A DNA stretch of 30,412 bases from Clostridia bacterium (GTDB taxonomy: Bacteria > Bacillota > Clostridia > Christensenellales > DTU072): contig JAQVQU010000005.1 of NCBI GenBank assembly GCA_028701415.1, positions 1 through 30,412 on the forward strand, given 5' to 3'. A model generated the notes under the pieces. The model was not told where the DNA came from. It saw only the letters and a program-made list of their open reading frames with translations, and did not search any database. Made by a program: the position numbers and the translations under genes. Shown here one piece after another: positions 17,028-24,310 of this stretch. The first letter of the stretch is position 1; every line of letters starts with the position of its first letter.

Positions 17028-17897
17028 ATGCTTTTTAAAGGGAAAGTCGTAAAAATACTAGCTGGGAAGTATTGGGTCTTGGAAAAAAATACTCAATATA
17101 TTTGCTCTGCCCGAGGAGTTTTGAGAAATACTGAAGAAGGAATCCTTGTTGGGGATAATGTGACATTTGAAAGGGCTGAAATTCCAGGAAGAATAATAGA
17201 TGTTTTACCCCGAAAAAATTATCTTGTTAGGCCTCCAGTAGCAAATATAGATGATGTTCTTATAGTTGTTGCAAAAGAGCCAAAGCCGGACTTTATCTTG
17301 GTTGATAAAATACTCATCAATAGTTATTCCCAGGGAATAAGACCGATTCTTTGTTACAACAAAATTGATTTGGTTGAATACTCTGAAGCATATTCGGTCT
17401 TATCGGCGTATAGCCAAATACTTTTTACTATTGGAATTTCCGCTGAAACAGGCTTTGGTTTAATGGAACTTGGAAACATGATAAAGGGAAGATCAGTTTG
17501 CCTTGCTGGACAAAGCGCTGTCGGCAAGACAAGCATGTTGAATACAATTTTAGGCCTTAATTTGAAAACAGGGGAACTGTCTGATAAAATAAAAAAAGGG
17601 AAGAATACAACCAGACATGTTGAAATTTATAAAGCATTGGGTGCGGAGATTATTGACACGTGTGGATTTAGTATGTTAGAAAACTTAAGAATTCATGAAG
17701 GTGAGCTAGCTTACTATTATCCAGATTTTCTAGACTATTCTGAGACCTGCAGGTTTAAGGGATGCACTCATATCTCAGAACCAGGATGTAGCGTCAAGGA
17801 AGCGGTTGGGAAGGGCTTAATAGACAAAGCAAGATATGAAAGATATATAAGAATATTTAAGGAAATAAAAGAAAATCGTGAAAAAGAGTTTTATTAA
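17028..17897 (+). CDS. rsgA: Ribosome small subunit-dependent GTPase RsgA
   Basis: Circularly permuted GTPase that acts late in 30S maturation. Order seen: N-terminal OB fold (about 1-65), G4 NKID (111-114), G5 ISAETG, G1 GQSAVGKT (161-168), switch region NTTRHVE with the catalytic His, G3 DTCG (210-213), and the C-terminal zinc site Cys241, Cys246, His248, Cys254. The G3 motif is DTCGF where most RsgA proteins have DTPGF, and the P-loop is SAVGKT rather than SGVGKS. Length 289 residues. TGGAG precedes the ATG. rpe follows after 12 nt (from the stop to the GTG at 17910) and the two are probably co-transcribed. Confidence 0.95.
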   Translation: MLFKGKVVKILAGKYWVLEKNTQYICSARGVLRNTEEGILVGDNVTFERAEIPGRIIDVLPRKNYLVRPPVANIDDVLIVVAKEPKPDFILVDKILINSYSQGIRPILCYNKIDLVEYSEAYSVLSAYSQILFTIGISAETGFGLMELGNMIKGRSVCLAGQSAVGKTSMLNTILGLNLKTGELSDKIKKGKNTTRHVEIYKALGAEIIDTCGFSMLENLRIHEGELAYYYPDFLDYSETCRFKGCTHISEPGCSVKEAVGKGLIDKARYERYIRIFKEIKENREKEFY

Positions 17898-17918
17898 TTT
17901 TTAAAGGAAGTGTTAAAA

Positions 17919-18578
17919 ATGGTAGAAGAAAAAAGAGTTTTGGTTGCCCCATCAATTCTATCGGGAGATTTTGCGAATATGGGTAATAGCGTGGCTTTAT
18001 TAGACGAATGGGGGGCTGATCTAGTCCATTGCGATGTGATGGATGGCGTATATGTCCCCAATATTACTTTCGGAATGCCCATGATAAAAGCCATAAAGGA
18101 TTATACTAAACTTCCTTTAGACGTTCACTTAATGATTGTAAAACCCGAAAGATATATTTCAAAATTTTTAGATAGTGGCGCTGATTGGCTCTCCTTTCAT
18201 CCAGAGGTAAGCGATAGCCCTAATGAGATGCTAAAAAGTATAAGGGCATCGGGGAAAAAGGCAGGAATAGTAATAAATGCAGATGTTAATTGCGAGGATT
18301 ACCTTTATCTCTTGGATTTATGCGATTTTATCCTTGTTATGAGTGTGCAAGCAGGATTAGGGGGACAGAAGTTTATTCCAGATACTTTAAAAAAGATAGA
18401 AGTAATAAAAAATTATAGGCAGAAACATAATCTTTCTTTTGATATAGAAATTGATGGCGGTATTAACGAGCAAAACTCAATCGTTGTTAGGCAGGCCGGT
18501 GTAAACGTGATTGTCGCGGGTAGTGCAGTATTCAATTCAATTGATCCCAAAGAGACGATTAGAAAGATCAGGGGATAA
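17919..18578 (+). CDS. rpe: Ribulose-phosphate 3-epimerase (divergent loops)
   Basis: Interconverts ribulose-5-P and xylulose-5-P in the pentose phosphate pathway. The metal and catalytic residues of the TIM barrel are present: Ser12 in APSILSGDF, His37 and Asp39 in HCDVMDG, His70 in DVHLMI and Asp179 in EIDGG. Two substrate loops are unusual: MSVQAGLGGQKF (141-152) where the family has V-N-P-G-F-G-G, and VINADV where it has ALNPxT. I chose the ATG at 17919 (219 residues) because AAGGAAG lies 8 nt upstream; the frame is open from a GTG at 17910, which overlaps that site. Placement after rsgA is standard for rpe. A related sugar-phosphate epimerase cannot be excluded. Confidence 0.9.
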   Translation: MVEEKRVLVAPSILSGDFANMGNSVALLDEWGADLVHCDVMDGVYVPNITFGMPMIKAIKDYTKLPLDVHLMIVKPERYISKFLDSGADWLSFHPEVSDSPNEMLKSIRASGKKAGIVINADVNCEDYLYLLDLCDFILVMSVQAGLGGQKFIPDTLKKIEVIKNYRQKHNLSFDIEIDGGINEQNSIVVRQAGVNVIVAGSAVFNSIDPKETIRKIRG

Positions 18579-18639
18579 GAGGGAAGTTTAGGTTGTTTTT
18601 GTATCTTAAGCTACTAAAATAATTCAACAATTGAAAAAA

Positions 18640-18665
18640 AAAGAACCGCCTATGAACGGTTCTTT
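18640..18665. terminator. Bidirectional terminator between rpe and rpmB
   Basis: A 9-bp stem AAAGAACCG / CGGTTCTTT with an 8-nt loop. Read on the minus strand it ends in a run of T (the A-rich stretch at 18634-18642), so it terminates rpmB. On the plus strand only four T follow the stem's G-C part, so it may also stop transcription from rsgA-rpe, less strongly. Confidence 0.85.
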
Positions 18666-18687
18666 TAAAAAATTGATTGGGGAAGAG

Positions 18688-18879
18688 CTATTTTCCCTGT
18701 TTTCTCATTGTTCGAAGGCAACGAGTGCAAACATATGCATTGGTTTCCTTGCCAGAATCATCCACGATGTTCATTTTTTGAACGTTAGCACTCCACTTTC
18801 TTCTTGTTCTAATTCTGCTATGGCTGACATTATTTCCACTCATAGCTCCTTTTCCACATATACTACATATCCTAGACAT
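18688..18879 (-). CDS. rpmB: 50S ribosomal protein L28 (zinc-binding form)
   Basis: Ribosomal large-subunit protein of 63 residues, starting MSRICSICGKGAMSGNNVSHS as in the zinc-containing (C+) L28 form. The zinc ligands are Cys5, Cys8, Cys51 and Cys54. Read on the minus strand, GGAGGT lies about 7 nt before the ATG. It is the only confident gene on this strand, flanked by its own sigma-A promoter and terminator. Single inverted rpmB placement between rpe and the asp23-fakA genes is also seen in Bacillus and Clostridia. Confidence 0.97.
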   Translation of the reverse strand: MSRICSICGKGAMSGNNVSHSRIRTRRKWSANVQKMNIVDDSGKETNAYVCTRCLRTMRKQGK

Positions 18880-18917
18880 GTTATTACCTCCAAATAATTA
18901 TCTGTTTTAGCTTTTGT

Positions 18918-18946
18918 ATTATACAATTGCTTAAGATTTTATGCAA
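18918..18946 (-). promoter_or_regulatory. Sigma-A promoter of rpmB
   Basis: On the minus strand TTGCAT and a perfect TATAAT are separated by exactly 17 nt. Transcription would begin near 18911, giving a leader of about 32 nt that includes the Shine-Dalgarno site of rpmB. Confidence 0.85.
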
Positions 18947-18970
18947 CAGTTTTATCCGTGCTTTTAGCTT

Positions 18971-18998
18971 TTGCTTGATTTTTACTTTATTTTAATAT
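18971..18998 (+). promoter_or_regulatory. Candidate promoter of the asp23-fakA-recG unit
   Basis: TTGCTT (18971-18976) and TAATAT (18993-18998) are 16 nt apart. An alternative -10 TATAGT at 19012-19017 would give an mRNA with only about 7 nt before the ATG. The promoter would be divergent from that of rpmB, with the two -35 boxes about 25 nt apart. Confidence 0.4.
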
Positions 18999-19030
18999 AA
19001 CATAATCACATTATAGTAAAATGGTGTACT

Positions 19031-19378
19031 ATGCCTCTACAAACTACAAATATATACGGAAACATTACGATTAGCGATCAGGCAGTTGCATTAATAGCAG
19101 GCAGGGTTGCTTTGGAATGCTACGGCGTTGTAGAGTTATCCCCTAGAAGATTTTCATCTCGTGTAAAAGTGTTATTCAAGCATAAACCTGTTAATTGTGG
19201 AATTAAGGTTGTGGCAATGGATAATAGAATCTTTTTGGACCTTTACGTAATTATTAGTAAAGGAGTTAATGAAAAGGCTGTTACGGAGAGTTTGAGGTCT
19301 TCAGTCGAATATAATGTGGCTAATCTTACGGGAATGAGGGTCAAGGGAGTAAACGTACACGTTGTAGGTTATAAATAA
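19031..19378 (+). CDS. Asp23/Gls24 family envelope stress response protein
   Basis: A 115-residue YloU-type member of the Asp23/Gls24 family (DUF322). Seen: NITISDQAVALIAGRVALECYGVVELS at the start, then a central IKVVAMDNRIFLDLYVIISKGVNEKAV, and a C-terminal ANLTGMRVKGVNVHVVGYK. No signal peptide or membrane segment. Family members in Staphylococcus are linked to cell-envelope homeostasis; the molecular role of the YloU type is not established. Located directly before fakA, as in most Firmicutes. There is only a weak Shine-Dalgarno site (GGTG). Confidence 0.9.
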   Translation: MPLQTTNIYGNITISDQAVALIAGRVALECYGVVELSPRRFSSRVKVLFKHKPVNCGIKVVAMDNRIFLDLYVIISKGVNEKAVTESLRSSVEYNVANLTGMRVKGVNVHVVGYK

Positions 19379-19423
19379 AATATAGACCTATTCAATCTAC
19401 CCCAAGAAGGGCAATGATATAAG

Positions 19424-21052
19424 ATGATAACAAATATTGACGCAAAGAAAATACTCGAAATTTTCAGAGGCGGCGCGCTAAATTTAGAGTTAAATAAAAC
19501 ATATATAGACAGTTTAAACGTATTTCCAGTTCCTGATGGTGATACGGGCACAAACATGACTTTGACGATGAACTCTACCTTGAAAGAGATGAGCTCTAGT
19601 GACTCGGAGAATATGGTTAGCATGTGTAAAGGCATGTCAGTGGGCGCATTGAAGGGAGCAAGAGGGAACAGTGGTGTAATTCTATCTCAGATTTTCAAGG
19701 GGATGGCAAACGTTCTTTCTGAGGTTGACCTAATTAACACTAAAACCTTTTCTAGAGCCCTTGCACAAGGATCACAGGTCGCGTATGGGGTTGTGGCACA
19801 ACCAAAAGAAGGGACTATTTTAACGATAATTAGGATGGTTTCGGCGTATGCTTTGAAGATTTCTACAAGAACATCTGATTATGAGACTTTTTTTACGCAA
19901 ATTCTAAAGCAGGGAAAGAAAGTTTTAGCTGACACACCCAATATGTTGCCAGTTCTAAAAAAAGCTGGGGTTGTCGATGCAGGTGGGGCTGGGTTATTGA
20001 CAATTCTTGAAGGGATGTACAATATATTAGCTGGGATAGAAATGAAAGCCCTTCAAAAACCTGAAGTTTTGAATATAGATATTTCTGACAACCCAGAGGA
20101 AATACAGGATTTTGAAAATATTAATTTTTCTTATTGTACTGAATTTTTCATAATTAATCTTCTCCCTAAAACTACGATGTCAGATATTGATAAATTAAGA
20201 GATTCTCTTAATGAAATTGGGGATTGTGTATTAGTCATAGGCGACTTAAATTTGGTAAAAGTGCATGTACATACGAATAATCCGGACAAGGCCATAGGAT
20301 ATGGGTTAAAATTGGGAGAACTTAACAAGTTAAAAATTGACAATATGGTTCAGCAATTCAGAGAATTACATAAACCAAACGAAAATATGTCTGTAAGAAA
20401 ACCTGTAGGAATGATGGCCATTTGTAACGGGGAAGGATTAAAAAATATTTTTACAGAGCTTAGAGCAGATATAGTCATCGAAGGGGGGCAAACAATGAAC
20501 CCAAGTGTTGAAGATATATCTGCTGCGGTAAATAAAATTAATGCGGATACAGTGTATGTTTTGCCCAATAACAGTAACATCATTTTGGCCGCTGAGCAAG
20601 CAAAAGGCCTTTCAGATTCAACCATTGTTGTTATTCCTTCAAAGGATATTCCCCAAGGAATAGCTGCTGCGATTAATTATAATCCTGAAGCTGGGGAAGA
20701 AGAAAATATAGAAATGATGAGAAGAGCTATAAGTTCCATTAGAAGCGGAATGGTAACACATGCTGTTAGGGATACCGAGATGGATGGCTATGAACTACAT
20801 GATGGGGATATAATTGGCATATATGGGAATATCGCGGCAAAAGGGGAAAGTATAAATCTGGTTACAAAGGATTTAATAGGAAAAATGGTAGACGAGGAGA
20901 GTTCAACTATTACCCTATATCGCGGAGCTGAGGTTTCTGAAGAGGAATCTGAAATGCTTAAAAACGAACTACTAAAAGAACATGCTTTTTTTGATGTTTT
21001 AATTTATAACGGAGGACAGCAACATTATTACTATTACGTTGCTGTGGAGTGA
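19424..21052 (+). CDS. fakA: Fatty acid kinase ATP-binding subunit FakA (DhaL/YloV family)
   Basis: With a FakB (DegV-fold) partner, FakA phosphorylates exogenous fatty acids for entry into phospholipids. The N-terminal DhaL domain (about 1-200) has the metal/ATP loop VFPVPDGDTGTNM (33-45, Asp38 and Asp40) and GARGNSGVILSQIFKG. The middle and C-terminal parts follow the YloV pattern (HVHTNNPDKAI; GGQTMNPSVEDI; GDIIGIYGN). The length of 542 residues is normal. No fakB lies in this window. Shine-Dalgarno support is weak: AGAAGG lies 13 nt upstream. The stop overlaps the recG start. Confidence 0.93.
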   Translation: MITNIDAKKILEIFRGGALNLELNKTYIDSLNVFPVPDGDTGTNMTLTMNSTLKEMSSSDSENMVSMCKGMSVGALKGARGNSGVILSQIFKGMANVLSEVDLINTKTFSRALAQGSQVAYGVVAQPKEGTILTIIRMVSAYALKISTRTSDYETFFTQILKQGKKVLADTPNMLPVLKKAGVVDAGGAGLLTILEGMYNILAGIEMKALQKPEVLNIDISDNPEEIQDFENINFSYCTEFFIINLLPKTTMSDIDKLRDSLNEIGDCVLVIGDLNLVKVHVHTNNPDKAIGYGLKLGELNKLKIDNMVQQFRELHKPNENMSVRKPVGMMAICNGEGLKNIFTELRADIVIEGGQTMNPSVEDISAAVNKINADTVYVLPNNSNIILAAEQAKGLSDSTIVVIPSKDIPQGIAAAINYNPEAGEEENIEMMRRAISSIRSGMVTHAVRDTEMDGYELHDGDIIGIYGNIAAKGESINLVTKDLIGKMVDEESSTITLYRGAEVSEEESEMLKNELLKEHAFFDVLIYNGGQQHYYYYVAVE

Positions 21053-23049
21053 TGTCTCCCGATCTTCTCTCTTTAAAAGGGATAGGCCCAAAGACCAAAG
21101 AAAAACTTTCTCTATTAAATATCTATACGATTCAAGACCTTTTTATGTTTTTCCCATCAGGGTACCTTGATTTGGATGCGGCTTATGATATTAGTAATGC
21201 TGAGGATGGAAAGTATGCCGCTGGGGAGTTAATAATTAATAGAATTAACAATCCAATCAAAAAAGGAAAAAGGGGTATAATAAAAGTATTATGCCAAGAC
21301 AAGAGGGGATATCAGGCCGAAATATTATGGTATAACTCTAACTATATTTCGAAAACCATGGCTCCAGGGGAGAGGATTTTATGCTATGGAAAGGTAAAAA
21401 AAGGCAAGGTTATATCTTTTACAAACCCAATTTACAAAAGAATAAAGGATAAATCGGACGAAAGTTTTAGCGGAATTAGATCGATTTATCCTACTAAAGG
21501 ATTGATTCCTCAATTAACTTTCATTAATTTTGTTAAACAGGCCCTCGAATATTTAGATGTAAGCAGTGTTTTCCCTAAAAAATTGGAATTATTATATAAT
21601 ATTGCAGAGATAAATGAAGCTGTGAGATTCCTTCATTTCCCAGAAACGTTGGACAAAATAGATAAATATAAAAAGCGAATTTTAATGGAGGAAAGAGTTA
21701 GAATCATTTGTGCTTTTAGACTTATAAGAGATCGATATATCCGTGGGCATAGCTACTCTCAAGTAGACAATTTCCTTGAAAAAGCGAAAAAAATGATTCC
21801 TTTTGATTTAACCCATTCACAATCACTAGCCATCATTAATATTATCAATATTCTTACTCATTCTAATTTTCCGCTAAACTCCATCCTAATTGGGGATGTT
21901 GGAAGCGGAAAAACAATAGTCGCTGCGCTAATTGCATACTTCGCGGTACTTTCAAAACATCAGGTTGCCCTATTAGCCCCAACTGAAATATTGGCCGCTC
22001 AACATTTTTTTACGTTTAAATCATTTTTTGAAAAATCTGGAGTAAATATATCCTTACTTACTGGATCGATGCTAAAAGAAGAAAGAATGGAGATATGGCA
22101 TAAAATATCTGAAGGAGGAACGGATATTGTTGTGGGAACACACTCAATAATTCAGGAAAAAATTGAGTTCAAGGATTTATCGTTAGTAATTAATGATGAG
22201 CAACATAAATTTGGCGTTGCACAGAGAACAGCACTCTTAGAAAAGGGAATTGCTTGCGACTTGCTAAGTTTATCTGCTACTCCAATCCCTAGATCTATGA
22301 ATATTATGATGCTTGAAAACATAGATGTTTTTCATATAGAAAGTAGAACCAAGAGAGATAATATAAAAACTTCTGTAGTTCCTCCCGAAAAAAGAAAGGA
22401 CATGTTTGAATATGTAGTTTCAAAATGCCAAAATGGCGCACAAGCCTTTGTCGTGGTTCCAAGGATATACGATGTTGAGGGTATAGAGTGTGACTCATTG
22501 TATAGTTTGGCAAAAGAGATGAAGGCCAAGTATGGCAATAGAGTTAGAATATCAACGCTCCATGGAAAAATGTCTTCTTTTGAAAAGGAGGAAAAAATGG
22601 ATGCTTTCAGGAAGGGATGCTCAGATATTCTATTAGCTACATCCCTCGTTGAGGTTGGAGTAGATATACCTAAAGCATCAATTATGGTGGTTATGAATGC
22701 GGATCGATTTGGGTTGGCTTCCCTACATCAATTGAGGGGAAGAATAGGAAGGAACGGAGAACAAGCCTTCTGTTTTCTATACACTGATAATGAAATTGTT
22801 TCGACAAGACTAAATATTCTTACTAAAGAGAATAATGGGGAAATAATCGCTGAAAAGGATTGTGAGTTGAGAGGTATGGGCGAGGTATATAGTGAATCGC
22901 AAAGTGGGACAGGATGTTTGCAGGGATTAGATATGGAAACTCTAAGAATCTGTTCTGAAATTGCCAAACAAGTGAAATTAGAAGAACACTATGAGGTGCT
23001 ATATAATTACATAGATAAGTATAGTTTGCGAAAAGTATCTCTGAATTAA
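21052..23049 (+). CDS. recG: ATP-dependent DNA helicase RecG
   Basis: Branch-migration helicase that remodels forks and Holliday junctions. The N-terminal part contains LKGIGPKTKEKLSLL and the OB-fold wedge (about 55-135). Helicase motifs (numbered from the GTG start): Walker A GDVGSGKT (282-289), APTEILAAQH, DEQHKFG (383-389), LSATPIPRS, then LHGKMSS, LLATSLVEVGVD and QLRGRIGR. About 665 residues, a little short of the typical 680. The start may be GTG at 21049 or ATG at 21052; both overlap the fakA stop, indicating translational coupling. In Firmicutes rsmD and coaD often follow; here they do not. Confidence 0.96.
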   Translation: MSPDLLSLKGIGPKTKEKLSLLNIYTIQDLFMFFPSGYLDLDAAYDISNAEDGKYAAGELIINRINNPIKKGKRGIIKVLCQDKRGYQAEILWYNSNYISKTMAPGERILCYGKVKKGKVISFTNPIYKRIKDKSDESFSGIRSIYPTKGLIPQLTFINFVKQALEYLDVSSVFPKKLELLYNIAEINEAVRFLHFPETLDKIDKYKKRILMEERVRIICAFRLIRDRYIRGHSYSQVDNFLEKAKKMIPFDLTHSQSLAIINIINILTHSNFPLNSILIGDVGSGKTIVAALIAYFAVLSKHQVALLAPTEILAAQHFFTFKSFFEKSGVNISLLTGSMLKEERMEIWHKISEGGTDIVVGTHSIIQEKIEFKDLSLVINDEQHKFGVAQRTALLEKGIACDLLSLSATPIPRSMNIMMLENIDVFHIESRTKRDNIKTSVVPPEKRKDMFEYVVSKCQNGAQAFVVVPRIYDVEGIECDSLYSLAKEMKAKYGNRVRISTLHGKMSSFEKEEKMDAFRKGCSDILLATSLVEVGVDIPKASIMVVMNADRFGLASLHQLRGRIGRNGEQAFCFLYTDNEIVSTRLNILTKENNGEIIAEKDCELRGMGEVYSESQSGTGCLQGLDMETLRICSEIAKQVKLEEHYEVLYNYIDKYSLRKVSLN

Positions 23050-23386
23050 TACAATTTTATTTTTATGTTGGAATGAATTAATGATATGACTTGCGATAAA
23101 ACGATATAATGGTTATATAAATAAATGTATCTAAGGATACAAAAATCGTTTTTAAATAATTGTTCAGCTTTAAATAGATTCTCAGATGACGTAAATCCCC
23201 TGACTAACTTCTACTTCAAATTCCACCGAGGAACTTACTTATTGGAATTTACTGATTATCAAATGCTTTGGATATCTTTGTTCAATACCTTGTTTGCTTG
23301 TATTGTATGTATGCGTGTGTTATATTTATTTAAGTGGAGAAAACACTATATTTTTAAATATTATTTTTTTTACGCAGGAGGATAAA
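23050..23386 (+). promoter_or_regulatory. 337-nt region upstream of the hydrolase gene, candidate -10 and long leader
   Basis: AT-rich. A perfect TATAAT box at 23105-23110 lacks a good -35 element. If used, the hydrolase mRNA would have a leader of about 270 nt. I recognise no riboswitch and no terminator in it. The leader holds an 86-codon open frame described separately. The hydrolase Shine-Dalgarno site AGGAGG is at 23376-23381. Confidence 0.35.
23125..23385 (+). CDS. Hypothetical small protein, possible membrane segment (doubtful)
   Basis: An 86-codon open frame I do not recognise. It begins with ATG about 8 nt after a likely transcription start and has no Shine-Dalgarno site, so it would be nearly leaderless. 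Its last codons (Ala-Gly-Gly-stop) form the Shine-Dalgarno site of the following hydrolase, and its stop ends 1 nt before that ATG, an arrangement compatible with coupling. A hydrophobic stretch (about residues 46-67, MLWISLFNTLFACIVCMRVL) could span a membrane, and the tail is rich in aromatic and basic residues. Composition is unlike a conserved protein, so a chance frame in a leader is at least as likely. Confidence 0.2.
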   Translation: MYLRIQKSFLNNCSALNRFSDDVNPLTNFYFKFHRGTYLLEFTDYQMLWISLFNTLFACIVCMRVLYLFKWRKHYIFKYYFFYAGG

Positions 23387-24292
23387 ATGGATTTATTACA
23401 ATTGGATGCATTTGACGGGAAAATAATTTCAGTAAATGTATGGGATAAAATAAATAATCCAAAGGGTGCAGTAGTCATTAGTCATGGAATGGCAGAGCAT
23501 GCTGAGAGATATGATGATTTTGCTACGTTTTTGAATTCCAAAGGCTATGTTGTTTTAGCGGGAAATCACCGTGGACACAAATATAACAATGCTGGAGAAA
23601 AAGGTTTGGTTCAAGGGGATAGTTTTTCCCAAACAGTAGAAGACGTTAACTCAGTGATAGTATACGCCAAAGAAAAATATGGAAAGAAAGTAGTTCTTTT
23701 AGGACATAGCTATGGGAGTTTTATATCCCAAAGATTCTTGGAACTTCATAGTGCTGATGTCAAGGCGGTAGTATTATCGGGAACTGCCTATATGAAAAAC
23801 TCTTTGATATCTCTTGGGAAAGGGATTGCGTCCCTTCAAAAAGCTATTTTGGGACCTGATAAAACAGGTAAATTAATAAATAAGATGAGCTTTGGAGCGT
23901 ATAACAAGCCCTTTGAATCGCAGGGACAGAAGTTTGCCTGGCTTTCTAGAGATAAAGCCCAAGTAGCAAAATATGAGGCTGATGAATATTGTGGATATCC
24001 ACTATCTATAGGTTTTTATGTCTCCTTTTTTAATGGTGTATTAAATATGTACGGGGAATCCGCAAACAATATAAGAAAGGATATCCCTATCATGATTGCA
24101 GTTGGAAGTGATGATCCCGTATCCAACCAAACAGAGCTAGCGAAAAAGCTTTTTGATTTTTATCTCGAAAAGGGATTAACTTCGGTTGAATACAAGGTAT
24201 ATGAGGGTGCTAGACACGAAATTCTAAATGAAACCAATAATACCGAAGTGTACGAGGATATTTTTTCCTTTATTGACAAACAATTTGCATAA
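23387..24292 (+). CDS. Alpha/beta hydrolase, monoacylglycerol lipase / lysophospholipase-like
   Basis: A 301-residue serine hydrolase of the Hydrolase_4 (PldB/MGL) group, expected to cleave lipid esters such as monoacylglycerols. The oxyanion motif is HGMAEH (33-38) followed by RYDDFA. The nucleophile is Ser108 in GHSYGS (most relatives have GHSMGG). Asp243 in GSDDPVS and His277 in ARHEIL complete the triad. No signal peptide, so cytosolic. The ATG at 23387 is chosen over an in-frame ATG at 23294 because AGGAGG lies 5 nt upstream and family similarity starts there. The lipoprotein gene begins 18 nt after its stop; probable two-gene unit. Natural substrate unknown. Confidence 0.92.
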   Translation: MDLLQLDAFDGKIISVNVWDKINNPKGAVVISHGMAEHAERYDDFATFLNSKGYVVLAGNHRGHKYNNAGEKGLVQGDSFSQTVEDVNSVIVYAKEKYGKKVVLLGHSYGSFISQRFLELHSADVKAVVLSGTAYMKNSLISLGKGIASLQKAILGPDKTGKLINKMSFGAYNKPFESQGQKFAWLSRDKAQVAKYEADEYCGYPLSIGFYVSFFNGVLNMYGESANNIRKDIPIMIAVGSDDPVSNQTELAKKLFDFYLEKGLTSVEYKVYEGARHEILNETNNTEVYEDIFSFIDKQFA

Positions 24293-24310
24293 AATGGGGC
24301 TTTATTTGTT

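Noticed and set aside
17910..18578. rpe starting at GTG 17910
   Set aside because: The GTG overlaps the likely Shine-Dalgarno site AAGGAAG, which is correctly spaced for ATG 17919.
18631..18897. Plus-strand frame opposite rpmB
   Set aside because: Antisense shadow of the clear L28 gene and includes its terminator stem.
23294..24292. Hydrolase starting at ATG 23294
   Set aside because: The extra 31 residues resemble no hydrolase sequence and the ATG has no Shine-Dalgarno site; ATG 23387 has AGGAGG.
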